Shown here: piece by piece, positions 1 to 8,269 of the stretch
How the letters are laid out: each line of letters opens with the position of its first letter
Numbering within the stretch: the stretch's first letter is position 1
Source: an uncultured Lutibacter sp.
Lineage (GTDB): Bacteria > Bacteroidota > Bacteroidia > Flavobacteriales > Flavobacteriaceae
Direction: 5' to 3'
Assembly (NCBI RefSeq): GCF_947493565.1
Contig: NZ_CANLRG010000001.1
Span: 310,001-374,000 of the forward strand
Length of the DNA stretch: 64,000 nucleotides
Translations under genes and position numbers: made by a program
The notes under the pieces: generated by a model
Told to the model about the DNA's origin: nothing
Seen by the model: the letters and a program-made list of their open reading frames with translations, nothing else
Databases searched by the model: none

Positions 1-1
1 C

Positions 2-49
2 ATTAAAAACTCTCAAAGAGGAATTATGAAAGGATATACAGGTAGTTAA
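2..49 (+). CDS. lpxA: C-terminal end of LpxA (UDP-GlcNAc acyltransferase), partial
   Basis: An open frame enters from the left edge and stops with TAA at 47-49, giving the tail NSQRGIMKGYTGS. This resembles the C-terminus of flavobacterial LpxA as I remember it, and lpxA is usually directly upstream of efp in this family. Only 15 residues are visible, so the call rests on tail similarity plus synteny. LpxA would start lipid A synthesis by acylating UDP-GlcNAc in the cytoplasm. It lies 17 bp before efp, so the two are probably co-transcribed. Confidence 0.55.
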   Translation: MKNSQRGIMKGYTGS

Positions 50-66
50 AAATATAAATAAAAAAC

Positions 67-633
67 ATGGCAACAACATCAGATATTAGAAACGGATTGT
101 GTATTAAATATAATAATGATATTTATAAAATTGTTGAATTTTTACACGTAAAACCAGGTAAAGGACCTGCATTTGTAAGAACTAAATTAAAAAGTTTATC
201 TACTGGTAAAGTATTAGATAATACCTTTCCAGCTGGTAGAAAAATAGATGATATTAGAGTAGAAACTCAAAAATTTCAATACTTGTATCCTGAAGGTGAT
301 TCGTATCATTTTATGAATACTCAAGATTATAATCAAATAACACTTCAAAAGTCAGCTTTAGATGCTCCAGAACTTTTAAAAGAAGGTGAAATAGTAACGA
401 TTATAATAAATACGGAAGATAATATGCCCCTTTCTGTAGATATGCCTTCGAGTGTAATACTAGAAATAACACATACTGAACCAGGTGTTAAAGGTAATAC
501 AGCTACCAATGCAACAAAACCAGCTACGGTAGAAACGGGAGCAAATATCAATGTACCTTTATTTATTAATGAAGGTGATAAAATTAAAATTGATACCGCT
601 AAAGGCGCTTATTTAGAGCGTGTAAAAGAGTAA
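67..633 (+). CDS. efp: Elongation factor P
   Basis: 188 residues, the normal EF-P length. EF-P enters the ribosome E site and relieves stalling at polyproline. The N-terminal KOW-like domain carries the loop VKPGKGPAFVRTKLK; Lys32 at the loop tip corresponds to the modified Lys34 of E. coli. The middle and C-terminal OB domains follow, with the family signature region PLSVDMPSSVILEITHTEPG at about 119-138. The ATG at 67 gives the expected start MATTSDIRNG. It lies between lpxA and an LpxD-like gene, a conserved flavobacterial order, so it is probably read with lipid A genes. No yjeA/epmA-type modification gene is nearby. Confidence 0.97.
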   Translation: MATTSDIRNGLCIKYNNDIYKIVEFLHVKPGKGPAFVRTKLKSLSTGKVLDNTFPAGRKIDDIRVETQKFQYLYPEGDSYHFMNTQDYNQITLQKSALDAPELLKEGEIVTIIINTEDNMPLSVDMPSSVILEITHTEPGVKGNTATNATKPATVETGANINVPLFINEGDKIKIDTAKGAYLERVKE

Positions 634-640
634 TGTATTT

Positions 641-1567
641 ATGAAATTTCCGCGTAAATACAGTTTACAAGAAATCGCAGAATTAATTGATGTTGACTTT
701 GTAGGCTCATCACATTTTCCTGTTTTAGGATTTAATGAGATTCATGTAGTAGAAGAAGGAGATATCGTTTTTGTAGATCATCCTAAATATTACGATAAAG
801 CGCTACAATCAAAAGCTTCAGTGGTTTTAATAAATAAAAAAGTAGATTGCCCAAAAGGTAAAGCCTTGTTAATTTCAAATGATCCTTTTTCAGATTTTAA
901 TAAATTGACAAAATATTTTAATCCATTCAAATCAACAGATTCTTCGATAGCTATTACAGCCAAGATTGGAGCCAATACTATTATTCAACCAAATGTCTTT
1001 TTAGGAAACAATGTTATAATAGGTGAAAATTGTGTCATCCATCCCAATGTAACTATTTATGATGATGTGGTAATTGGGAATAATGTGACCATTCATTCTG
1101 GAAGTATTTTAGGAGCTGATGCATTTTATTATAAGAAAAGACCTAATGGTTATGATAAATTATTATCAAGTGGATCTGTAATCATTGAAAATAATGTTGA
1201 TATTGGAGCTTTATGTACAATTGACAGAGGAGTATCAGGAAACACCACTATAAAAAAAGGAACTAAAATTGATAATCAGGTTCAAATAGGTCATGATACT
1301 ATTATTGGAGAAAACTGTTTGATTGCTTCACAAACTGGAATTGCTGGTTGTGTAGTTGTGGAAGATAATGTTACAATTTGGGGACAAGTAGGTACTAATA
1401 GTGGAATTACTATTGGTGAAAAGGCAGTAATATTAGGTCAAACTGGTGTAACAAAATCAGTTAAAGGCGGTCATACTTATTTTGGAACACCTGTTGAAGA
1501 GTCTAGAAAAAAGTTAAAGGAAATGGCTGAAATAAAGCAGCTAATAAAAAATCAAAAAAAAATCTAA
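641..1567 (+). CDS. LpxD-like UDP-3-O-acylglucosamine N-acyltransferase
   Basis: 308 residues. An N-terminal LpxD-type uridine-binding region (about 1-95) precedes a left-handed beta-helix built from hexapeptide repeats (about 100-265, for example IGANTIIQPNVFLGNNVIIG). His218 in QIGHD matches the catalytic histidine position of LpxD. A charged helix ends the protein. It probably transfers a 3-hydroxyacyl chain to the 2-amino group of the lipid A precursor. It starts 7 bp after efp. Flavobacteria often carry a second, slightly shorter LpxD-like paralogue exactly here, so this may be an accessory acyltransferase rather than the main LpxD; I therefore leave the symbol blank. Confidence 0.85.
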   Translation: MKFPRKYSLQEIAELIDVDFVGSSHFPVLGFNEIHVVEEGDIVFVDHPKYYDKALQSKASVVLINKKVDCPKGKALLISNDPFSDFNKLTKYFNPFKSTDSSIAITAKIGANTIIQPNVFLGNNVIIGENCVIHPNVTIYDDVVIGNNVTIHSGSILGADAFYYKKRPNGYDKLLSSGSVIIENNVDIGALCTIDRGVSGNTTIKKGTKIDNQVQIGHDTIIGENCLIASQTGIAGCVVVEDNVTIWGQVGTNSGITIGEKAVILGQTGVTKSVKGGHTYFGTPVEESRKKLKEMAEIKQLIKNQKKI

Positions 1568-1595
1568 TTTTTTTCAGATAGAAGATATAAAAAAT

Positions 1596-1603
1596 TACAT
1601 TTG
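1596..1603 (+). promoter_or_regulatory. -7 promoter box of sucD
   Basis: TACATTTG matches the Bacteroidota primary-sigma -7 consensus TAnnTTTG and lies 35 bp before the sucD ATG. It suggests sucD has its own promoter rather than relying on the efp transcript. The box is inside the short palindrome TTACA-TT-TGTAA. Confidence 0.55.
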
Positions 1604-1638
1604 TAATTAGTTTATAATTTTAATATAAAATCACACTA

Positions 1639-2511
1639 ATGAGCGTTTTAGTTAATAAAAATTCAAATATTATAGTACAAGGATTTACAGGTGGTGAAGG
1701 TACTTTTCACGCATCTCAAATGATTGAATATGGAACCAATGTTGTGGGAGGTGTTACACCAGGTAAAGGAGGACAAACTCACCTGGATAAACCTGTTTTT
1801 AATACGGTTCAAGATGCAGTTGATAAAGTACAAGCAGATACTTCAATTATTTTTGTACCACCTGCATTTGCAGCTGATGCAATTATGGAAGCTGCTGCTG
1901 CTGGAATAAAAGTAATTATTTGTATTACTGAAGGTATTCCTGTTGCAGACATGGTTAAAGTGAAAGCCTATATTGACAATAAAGACTGCAGACTTGTAGG
2001 TCCAAATTGTCCAGGTGTTATTACTCCAGAAGAAGCTAAAGTGGGTATTATGCCTGGTTTCATTTTCAAAAAAGGAAATGTAGGTATTGTTTCTAAATCT
2101 GGAACCTTAACTTATGAGGCAGCTGATCAAGTGGTAAAAAAAGGTTATGGAATTACAACAGCTATTGGTATTGGAGGAGATCCAATTATAGGAACTACAA
2201 CAAAAGAAGCTGTAGAGTTATTAATGAATGACGATGAAACTCATTGTATAGTTATGATTGGTGAAATTGGCGGACAGCTAGAAGCCGAAGCAGCACGTTG
2301 GGTAAAAGAAACAGGAAATAAAAAACCGGTTATTGGGTTTATTGCTGGGCAAACTGCTCCTAAAGGAAGAACCATGGGACACGCAGGAGCTATTGTAGGG
2401 GGAAAAGATGATACTGCTCAAGCAAAAATGGCTATTTTAAAAGAAAATGGAATTCATGTAGTAGAATCTCCAGCTAAAATTGGAGATAAAGTTGCTGAAG
2501 TGTTAGGATAA
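1639..2511 (+). CDS. sucD: Succinate-CoA ligase (ADP-forming) alpha subunit
   Basis: 290 residues, full length. It makes the CoA-binding, phosphohistidine half of succinyl-CoA synthetase in the TCA cycle. The N-terminal Rossmann-like CoA domain shows [14 protein letters not shown], and the C-terminal ligase domain carries GHAGAIVGG with His248 as the phosphorylated residue. The GPNCPG motif near 120 is also present. The beta subunit gene sucC is not in the window, so the two subunits are unlinked here. It is followed by a strong hairpin terminator. Confidence 0.97.
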   Translation: MSVLVNKNSNIIVQGFTGGEGTFHASQMIEYGTNVVGGVTPGKGGQTHLDKPVFNTVQDAVDKVQADTSIIFVPPAFAADAIMEAAAAGIKVIICITEGIPVADMVKVKAYIDNKDCRLVGPNCPGVITPEEAKVGIMPGFIFKKGNVGIVSKSGTLTYEAADQVVKKGYGITTAIGIGGDPIIGTTTKEAVELLMNDDETHCIVMIGEIGGQLEAEAARWVKETGNKKPVIGFIAGQTAPKGRTMGHAGAIVGGKDDTAQAKMAILKENGIHVVESPAKIGDKVAEVLG

Positions 2512-2548
2512 AATTGAATTGAACCAATTTATAGGTTCTAAATTGTAA

Positions 2549-2580
2549 TAAAAAAACCTTTGAATTCAAAGGTTTTTTTA
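2549..2580 (+). terminator. Rho-independent terminator after sucD
   Basis: A perfect 32-bp palindrome centred on GAATTC, with arms TAAAAAAACCTTTGAA and its complement. The 3' arm ends in seven T residues. Confidence 0.85.
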
Positions 2581-2633
2581 GTTTAAACTTGTAAGGTTAT
2601 TTAAATTTACCTACTAAAAACGATAAAATATTT

Positions 2634-3194
2634 ATGATGAATTTTAAATTAAATAAAAAGTCGATATCAAATATAGTTTTTGTGATAGCCATACTGGTTT
2701 TACTTTATCCTCCTTCAAGAGAATGGTTTATGAGACAAATTGCTTTTTCCCCATCAGTTGAAACTAAGCAAGATAGTAAAAAATTAAGTACTTATAATTG
2801 GGAACTTAAAGGTTTAAATACCACCTCCATCAATTTTCAGGAATTTGAAAATAAAGTAGTTTTTGTTAATTTTTGGGCTACTTGGTGTCCTCCTTGTAGA
2901 GCTGAAATGCCAATGATTCAAAAGCTATATAACGATTATAAAGACAAAATTGAATTTGTATTTCTTACAAATGAAGATTGGGAAACAGTAGATTTATTTT
3001 TTAAAAAAAATAATTACCAATTACCCGTTTATAATTCGTTATCTACACCTCCAAATGCCTTTTTAGAAACTAATAGTATTCCCGCTACTTATTTGATTGA
3101 TAAACAAAGGAATATTCGTATTTCAAAAGTTGGAGCTGCAGATTGGAATAGCACTAAAATAAGAAAATTATTAGATGAGCTAATTTTAGAATAA
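2634..3194 (+). CDS. TlpA-like membrane-anchored thiol-disulfide oxidoreductase
   Basis: 186 residues. A single N-terminal membrane segment (about 11-28) anchors a periplasmic thioredoxin-fold domain. The active site is WATWCPPC with Cys85 and Cys88, and the cis-proline loop is the SIPATYLID segment near 150. Proteins of this TlpA/ResA type reduce or isomerise disulfides of exported proteins or apocytochromes. The first of two adjacent ATG codons (2634 and 2637) is used; either is possible. It stands alone between a terminator and the lipoprotein island, so its partner is unknown. Confidence 0.88.
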   Translation: MMNFKLNKKSISNIVFVIAILVLLYPPSREWFMRQIAFSPSVETKQDSKKLSTYNWELKGLNTTSINFQEFENKVVFVNFWATWCPPCRAEMPMIQKLYNDYKDKIEFVFLTNEDWETVDLFFKKNNYQLPVYNSLSTPPNAFLETNSIPATYLIDKQRNIRISKVGAADWNSTKIRKLLDELILE

Positions 3195-3233
3195 GCCTAA
3201 AATAAAATTTTTCTAAAATAATTTACAACAGAT

Positions 3234-3261
3234 GTAGCGTTCTTATATAAATAAACGTATT
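3234..3261 (+). promoter_or_regulatory. Candidate ECF-sigma promoter, copy 1
   Basis: GTAGCGTT (3234-3241), 14 bp, then CGTATT (3256-3261). The same two blocks with the same 14-bp spacing recur at 6752-6779, upstream of the other lipoprotein operon. Similarity continues downstream of CGTATT. The layout fits -35/-10 elements of an ECF sigma factor, and such a factor is encoded between the two copies. The assignment is inference. Confidence 0.5.
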
Positions 3262-3331
3262 GATATTATAGATTTCAATTAAAAGTTGATTTCAATTAAT
3301 TTAAAATAAGTTTAATTTAAAAAACAAAAGA

Positions 3332-3775
3332 ATGAAAAAAATTTTAGTATTAGTAGTTGCATCATTAACGTTAATTTCTTGTGATTTAGATAATAATGAC
3401 TGTGGAGACTGTTTTTCTCCTCCTAGACAATTTAATTTTGATTTTGCTGATAAAGATACTGAAGAGAATCTTTTTACAAATGGTACTTTTGAAGAAGATG
3501 ATTTAAAAGTGTATGACGAAAACGACGAAGAAATTGAATTTCAATTAGTGCCTTACAATGATCGTAAAATACTGTCCCTTAATACAATTGGATGGGAGTT
3601 AGAACCAAAAACCTATACAGTTGAATTAAGTGATGATGTTTCAGTAGGTTTTTTTCTAGATATGGATAAAAAACAAGGAGATTGTTGTACCTATTTTGAG
3701 GTAATTGAGTTTTTAATACCTACTTATGAGTTCTCTGAGTCAACTACAACAGGAATAATTCAAGTTAAAATATAG
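3332..3775 (+). CDS. Small lipoprotein of unknown function
   Basis: 147 residues with a lipoprotein signal peptide ending in the lipobox LISC, so Cys17 should be acylated. The mature part is acidic and contains extra cysteines (Cys24, Cys27 and a GDCC pair near 118) that could form disulfides or bind metal. I do not recognise the family. It is the first gene of a run of three lipoproteins followed by an ECF sigma factor, and the GTAGCGTT-N14-CGTATT motif lies 70 bp upstream, so sigma-dependent expression is plausible. Confidence 0.7.
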   Translation: MKKILVLVVASLTLISCDLDNNDCGDCFSPPRQFNFDFADKDTEENLFTNGTFEEDDLKVYDENDEEIEFQLVPYNDRKILSLNTIGWELEPKTYTVELSDDVSVGFFLDMDKKQGDCCTYFEVIEFLIPTYEFSESTTTGIIQVKI

Positions 3776-3787
3776 GCAAAATAAAAA

Positions 3788-4264
3788 ATGAAAAAGTATA
3801 TTGTTTTAATTATTAGTTTAACCATTATTAGTTGTAATGAAGAGTCTGTAGAAGAACTTAACTCTACTTTAGATGTTGGACTAGAGTTTTCTATTGTAAA
3901 TTCTAATGGAGAAGATATTTTAAATCCAAGCCATCCAGATTGTATTAAAGAATCTAATATTAAATTGTATTACCTTATTGATGGAATTAAAAAAGAGGTT
4001 TATAATCCAAACTATGATTTTCCAAGAAATTTCAGAATATATGAACACCAGAATGAATTTAGAATTGGTATTTTTCAAAATCATTCAGAAAATGAGGATA
4101 AGCCACTAACTTATATACAATGGAACGAAAGTGAAACAGATACAATTGAAGCGGCTTATTACAGGTCTTCGAACGCTATTATTCAAAAAAAAATTTGGTT
4201 GAATGGAGATTTAATTTGGGAATCAATTAATGGAACAAATCCATATTTTATTTTAACTAAATGA
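3788..4264 (+). CDS. Small lipoprotein of unknown function
   Basis: 158 residues. The signal peptide ends in TIISC with Cys16 as the predicted lipid-attached residue. The mature region is predicted mostly beta strand, with the segment DCIKESNIKLYYLIDG; it has no family I can name. It begins 12 bp after the previous lipoprotein gene, so the two are almost certainly one operon. It is probably a periplasmic or outer-membrane anchored protein. Confidence 0.68.
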   Translation: MKKYIVLIISLTIISCNEESVEELNSTLDVGLEFSIVNSNGEDILNPSHPDCIKESNIKLYYLIDGIKKEVYNPNYDFPRNFRIYEHQNEFRIGIFQNHSENEDKPLTYIQWNESETDTIEAAYYRSSNAIIQKKIWLNGDLIWESINGTNPYFILTK

Positions 4265-4293
4265 TTGGCGATTATACTCTAAATTTTAATTAA

Positions 4294-4827
4294 ATGAACA
4301 AAATATTATTTACACGGTTGTCACTTTATATTATAATTATACTCACTATGTCATGTGTAAATGAAACAGATACAGCAATGTATTCAACTTCATTAGATAG
4401 TGAAAATTCAAGTTTATTGGTTTCTTATGGAAATGTTGTGTTACGTATAAATGAAGAAGCTTTTAAAGAAATTAATGATAATCGTGTAAATAATATAAGT
4501 AGTGGAGATTCTTATATAATAAATAATGCCATACGTAAAGGTGATTTTATAGAAATAAATTTATCATATTCGGGAGGTTGTATGCCACATAATTTTGAAA
4601 TTATATGGGATGGTTTAGTGTATACAGATGAGCCTAGCCATATGAATTTATTATTAATACATAAAGAAAGTGAAGATTCCTGTGAGGCTTTAATAACAGA
4701 AACACTTGTTGTAGATTTAAAAAAATTAGTAGGGGATGTAATTTATAAAGATAGTTGTGAGTATCGTATTTTTAGCACCTATAATTCAACAGATTTAGCC
4801 GATGTTGTTGTGGAAAGTATCAATTAA
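4294..4827 (+). CDS. Small lipoprotein with GGC...H...C motif
   Basis: 177 residues. A hydrophobic leader ends in LTMSC with Cys21 as the lipobox cysteine. The mature part has SGGCMPHNFEIIWDG and, about 25 residues later, EDSCEALITETLVVDL. I remember this GGC-x-x-H / C-x-x-L-I-T-E-T-L arrangement from uncharacterised Bacteroidota lipoproteins; the paired cysteines and histidine could form a disulfide or metal site. It is 29 bp after the second lipoprotein and 49 bp before the ECF sigma gene, and is probably in the same transcript. Confidence 0.68.
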   Translation: MNKILFTRLSLYIIIILTMSCVNETDTAMYSTSLDSENSSLLVSYGNVVLRINEEAFKEINDNRVNNISSGDSYIINNAIRKGDFIEINLSYSGGCMPHNFEIIWDGLVYTDEPSHMNLLLIHKESEDSCEALITETLVVDLKKLVGDVIYKDSCEYRIFSTYNSTDLADVVVESIN

Positions 4828-4876
4828 TTTTAAGTACTTTTAAAAAATAACATACATTGAATTAATATCGTTCAAT

Positions 4877-5431
4877 TTGGAAAAGGAACTAGATAAAAAC
4901 ATAGCTATAGAACAACTAATCTCTAAATGTGAAAGAGGTAGTGTTGTACATCAAGAAATGTTGTACAAAAAGTATTATGGCTATGCATTAACTGTTTGTA
5001 GGTTATATACATATTCCAATGATGAAGCTGTTAGTATTTTGAATGATAGTTTTTTAAAGGTTTTTACCTCTATAGAAAAAAAAAGATATAACCGCACCAT
5101 CCCTTTTAAAAACTGGTTAAGGCGTATACTAATTAATACAGCAATAGACCATTATAGAAAAAATATAAAGCATTTAAATCATCTAGATATTGAAGAATCT
5201 AATGAGATTTTTGCAGATATAAATGTTATTGATAATTTAACTGCTGAAGATATTTTAAGTTTATTAGATCAATTGCCTGAAATTCAGCGTGTTGTTTTTA
5301 ATTTATATGAAATTCAAGGGTTTAAACACAATGAAATTTCTGAAAAGCTTCTAATAAGTGAAAGTTCTTCAAGAGTTTTTTTAACTAGAGCCAAAAAAAA
5401 ATTAAGAGTTTTAATTGGTAAAAACTTTTAA
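4877..5431 (+). CDS. ECF-type RNA polymerase sigma factor
   Basis: 184 residues. Sigma region 2 spans about 20-95 (AVSILNDSFLKVFTSI, then FKNWLRRILINTAIDHYRK, the core-binding and -10-recognition helices). Region 4 spans about 125-180 (LPEIQRVVFNLYEIQGFKHNEISEKL), the -35-binding helix-turn-helix. The start is a TTG: upstream in this frame back to the stop at 4841 there is no ATG, and a later start would remove region 2. A downstream gene 3 bp away encodes a membrane protein likely to act with it. It probably directs transcription from the repeated GTAGCGTT-N14-CGTATT elements, but that is inference. Confidence 0.9.
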   Translation: MEKELDKNIAIEQLISKCERGSVVHQEMLYKKYYGYALTVCRLYTYSNDEAVSILNDSFLKVFTSIEKKRYNRTIPFKNWLRRILINTAIDHYRKNIKHLNHLDIEESNEIFADINVIDNLTAEDILSLLDQLPEIQRVVFNLYEIQGFKHNEISEKLLISESSSRVFLTRAKKKLRVLIGKNF

Positions 5432-5434
5432 AAT

Positions 5435-6739
5435 ATGGAAGATAATTTTGATAAAATATTAGCAAATAAAATTAAGGATGTTACCAAAAATCATGAATAT
5501 CCTTACAACCCAAAACATTGGGATAAGCTCATGGCTAAAAAGAAGAAGAAAAGAATTCTTTTTTATTGGCAAGTTGCTGCTTTTTTAATTATAGCATTAT
5601 TGGCTGGAAGTATTGGAAATTATTTCTTTAAAACGAACTATGAAGAAAAATATAAACCTGAAATTATTTTAGATAAAATCAATGATTCATTAAGAATTGA
5701 TAGTATTACAAAACATAATAAGATTTTTATAACTGCAAGTCCAATAGATAGTTTAAATTCACTAGATTCAAAAATTGATATAAATAAATCTACTAAAAGT
5801 AAAGCTGCTATTGTTTTAAACAAAAAAGTTAAGAGTTCTAGTAGTTTAAAAGAAACTACACAACAACAATTAATTAAAGAGAAATTAGATAAACAAAATA
5901 ATGTTATTGCTCAAAATATTGAAATTTTTAAAACAAATGATTCAATATCTTTAAATGAAAAACTAGCAGATAACAATTTAAACTTAAATAAAAAAGAAGA
6001 TTCTATTACTCAGAAAAAAGATTTACTCGTACTTCTCGAAAATGAAACAAAAGTAGCTACTGAAGATAAAATAGATAAAAAATCTATAAAATTAGGGGTT
6101 AATTTATCTCCTTTAATTAATTATAATCAGTCGAATGAGAGTACGGATGTAGGTTTTTTAGCTGGTGTATTGGTGGAAATACCAGTTACTAAAAAGTTTG
6201 ATATCAATATGGGTGTCTATTATTCCGATCAAACTTTAAGTTTAAATACGTCTCCAAAATACGCTTCGGATGTTGTTAGTTATAGGAGTAGTAGTCAATT
6301 AATTAATAAACAAGCAGTTATTAAAGGAGTAGAAATCCCACTAAATGTAAAGTATAACTTTAAAATAAATAAAAAGAATATTTTTGTTAGTACAGGTTTT
6401 TCTTCAACATCTTATATAAAACAATCCATAGAAGAAAATTTTATTGTAAATGATAGATCAGCAACTATTATGCAAGATAGCTATGGAAATAATGTTGTAA
6501 AGTATGAATTGGTGCAAAAAGATGAGAAAGTAATCACTCCTAATGATGCTAATAAGTTTAATTTTGCTAATATTTTAAACTTTTCTTTTGGACTTGAAGT
6601 ACCTATTAATAAACAACAGCAATCACTTATAATTGAGCCTTATTTTAAATATTCATTAAAACCGACTACAGTAGAAAAATTAGATTTTTCTAGTTTTGGG
6701 ATGCATCTACGTTACAATTTTAATATTCAAAAAAAATAA
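5435..6739 (+). CDS. Membrane-anchored beta-barrel-like protein, putative partner or anti-sigma of the ECF factor
   Basis: 434 residues. The first 40 residues are charged and should be cytoplasmic; one membrane helix follows (about 42-63, YWQVAAFLIIALLAG). A Ser/Lys/Asn-rich linker (about 70-215) leads to a C-terminal region (about 218-434) with the alternating strands of outer-membrane beta-barrel or porin-family proteins. This layout directly after an ECF sigma gene is common in Bacteroidota, and the N-terminal segment may hold the sigma factor at the membrane. I see no zinc-binding anti-sigma HxxxCxxC motif. Gap to the sigma gene is 3 bp, so translation is probably coupled. Confidence 0.7.
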   Translation: MEDNFDKILANKIKDVTKNHEYPYNPKHWDKLMAKKKKKRILFYWQVAAFLIIALLAGSIGNYFFKTNYEEKYKPEIILDKINDSLRIDSITKHNKIFITASPIDSLNSLDSKIDINKSTKSKAAIVLNKKVKSSSSLKETTQQQLIKEKLDKQNNVIAQNIEIFKTNDSISLNEKLADNNLNLNKKEDSITQKKDLLVLLENETKVATEDKIDKKSIKLGVNLSPLINYNQSNESTDVGFLAGVLVEIPVTKKFDINMGVYYSDQTLSLNTSPKYASDVVSYRSSSQLINKQAVIKGVEIPLNVKYNFKINKKNIFVSTGFSSTSYIKQSIEENFIVNDRSATIMQDSYGNNVVKYELVQKDEKVITPNDANKFNFANILNFSFGLEVPINKQQQSLIIEPYFKYSLKPTTVEKLDFSSFGMHLRYNFNIQKK

Positions 6740-6751
6740 TTCGCTTTTGTT

Positions 6752-6779
6752 GTAGCGTTTCAATTATTTACAACGTATT
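6752..6779 (+). promoter_or_regulatory. Candidate ECF-sigma promoter, copy 2
   Basis: GTAGCGTT (6752-6759), 14 bp, CGTATT (6774-6779), identical in both blocks and in spacing to the element at 3234-3261. It starts 13 bp after the sigma-partner gene ends and 138 bp before the next lipoprotein gene. Confidence 0.5.
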
Positions 6780-6833
6780 AGTTAATATAGGTTCATAAAT
6801 TTTTATGATTACAATTTATAGTTTTGGTTGTAG

Positions 6834-6870
6834 AATCTCAATGCTTATTCATTTAGAATAAGCTGAGATT
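6834..6870 (+). terminator. Strong hairpin between the sigma operon and the next lipoprotein pair
   Basis: AATCTCA-at-GCTTATTC, loop ATTTA, GAATAAGC-TGAGATT: a 15-bp stem with a 2-nt bulge. Only four T residues follow, so it may be a weak terminator of the sigma operon or a structured leader of the gene at 6918. Confidence 0.45.
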
Positions 6871-6917
6871 TTACTTATCAATGCTTTCAGATCCTTAATT
6901 TTTTTGAAAGAGATATT

Positions 6918-7355
6918 ATGAGAAAATATTTAGTTTTATGTTGCTGTTACCTATTAATTATTAGCTGTTCAAACAATGAAGAAGCTATAGAAGAAACCAG
7001 CTCTCAAATTTGGCAATTAGTTAAAATGACAGGGAATGTTGAAGGTTCTGAAACTACAGGAACAGCTATGGAATGGCAAGAATTTTATATGCTAAATTTT
7101 GATGGAACATTTTTAAAATCTAGATATAGAAATGATGTAAATACTGAGGTAAAAGGTAGTTATTCTTATAAAACTATAAATGAACAAGAATTTATAGTAT
7201 TCACTTATTTTGAAGAAAATGAATTAATTGCAAATTGCACTTCAACACTAGAAGAATACTTGTTAGTTCAAGACTATAAATTAATTGGAACTTGGAATGC
7301 TTGTGATGGTCCAGCACTTGAATACCAAAGACAAGCATTATGTGGAACAAAATAA
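6918..7355 (+). CDS. Small lipoprotein, lipocalin-like size
   Basis: 145 residues. The leader ends in LIISC with Cys17 as the predicted lipidated residue; three consecutive cysteines at positions 8-10 lie inside the leader. The mature part reads like a small beta-barrel (SQIWQLVKMTGNVEG..., FDGTFLKSRY, GSYSYK), similar in pattern to lipocalin-like or META-type Bacteroidota lipoproteins, but I cannot assign a family. It lies downstream of candidate ECF promoter copy 2 and 19 bp before another lipoprotein gene. Confidence 0.68.
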   Translation: MRKYLVLCCCYLLIISCSNNEEAIEETSSQIWQLVKMTGNVEGSETTGTAMEWQEFYMLNFDGTFLKSRYRNDVNTEVKGSYSYKTINEQEFIVFTYFEENELIANCTSTLEEYLLVQDYKLIGTWNACDGPALEYQRQALCGTK

Positions 7356-7374
7356 ATTTAAATTTTTAAAAATA

Positions 7375-7914
7375 ATGAGTAACAAAATATCCATAGTTTT
7401 AGTACTTCTTTTTTTACTAATTTCTTGTAGTGAAAATAATGACATTTTTGATAAAGTAGGAGAAGAGGGGTATAGTTATAACAAAAGTTTAAAAACATGG
7501 AATGCATTAAAAGAAGTTAATAATAACTCCTATGTCTATAAATTATCATTTGTCTCTTGGACAGGATTTGGAAGTAGCACAGAGTTAGAAATAAAAGATG
7601 GTGAGGTAGTCTCAAGAGCTTATGAAGAGTATAGATTTAATCTTCAAAATGGAGAAAATGAAGTGCTAAATAGTTATTTTGAAACAATTGATAATTTAGG
7701 AGAACATTCAAAAGGTGCAATTCCACAAACAATAGATGATTTATATACAACTTGTGCCGCAGAATATTTAGTGGTAAGTGAAAAAGACAATCGGATATAT
7801 TTTGAAACCGATGAAGATGGTTTAATGAAAATGTGTGGTTTTGTTCCTAATAATTGTATGGATGATTGTTATATTGGTGTTACTATTAAATCATTTAAAT
7901 GGACAAATAAATAA
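7375..7914 (+). CDS. Small lipoprotein of unknown function
   Basis: 179 residues from the ATG at 7375, which gives the leader MSNKISIVLVLLFLLISC with lipobox Cys18. A longer open frame begins at 7285, but it overlaps the previous gene and would bury the signal peptide, so I reject it. The mature protein has DLYTTCAAEYLVVSEKDNRI and a cysteine cluster near the end (MCGFVPNNCMDDC). This resembles DUF6174-type proteins in outline (a WNALKEVNNNSYVYKL start), but I hold that loosely. It forms an operon with the gene at 6918. Confidence 0.68.
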   Translation: MSNKISIVLVLLFLLISCSENNDIFDKVGEEGYSYNKSLKTWNALKEVNNNSYVYKLSFVSWTGFGSSTELEIKDGEVVSRAYEEYRFNLQNGENEVLNSYFETIDNLGEHSKGAIPQTIDDLYTTCAAEYLVVSEKDNRIYFETDEDGLMKMCGFVPNNCMDDCYIGVTIKSFKWTNK

Positions 7915-7923
7915 TTTTTGGGT

Positions 7924-7960
7924 AAAAAAATAGCCTGTAGATTTTACTTTGCTACAGGCT
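7924..7960 (-). terminator. Terminator for the 40-residue minus-strand gene
   Basis: Stem AGCCTGTAG / CTACAGGCT (7932-7940 and 7952-7960). Read on the minus strand the stem is followed by a T run (7930-7924). It may also protect against readthrough from the plus-strand lipoprotein ending at 7914. Confidence 0.7.
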
Positions 7961-7995
7961 TAGTTACCTAAAATCATAATTTTATAGTTTTATGG

Positions 7996-8118
7996 TTATG
8001 AAGCATACAATCCATATCTTCTAAATTTATCCCATTGTAATCTTTTAGTGTTTGTGAAGTTGATAAAGTGAACTTTCTTTTTGTGTTCTTGCAGTGTGTT
8101 TAAATTTAAAGTTTTCAT
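7996..8118 (-). CDS. 40-residue basic protein
   Basis: A complete small frame: ATG at 8118, TAA at 7996-7998. The product begins MKTLNLNTLQEHKKK and ends TKRLQWDKFRRYGLYAS. It is basic and aromatic at the C-terminus, has no membrane segment and no cysteine. It has its own terminator 36 bp beyond the stop and fills an otherwise empty 355-bp gap between convergent genes. I believe similar short proteins occur in relatives but cannot name one. It could be a ribosome-associated or RNA-binding peptide; function unknown. Confidence 0.55.
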   Translation of the reverse strand: MKTLNLNTLQEHKKKVHFINFTNTKRLQWDKFRRYGLYAS

Positions 8119-8269
8119 AATATTGAGTTTTAAAGTTGTCGTTTACTAAATGACGTCCTAAAAATCAAATTGTTACGCTATTATGCAATACATAGTACTA
8201 TATTAACAAATATTTAACTTTGTAGAATTTAAAAGTAGGAGATTTGTTAATTTATAGTTAAGTAAAAAT

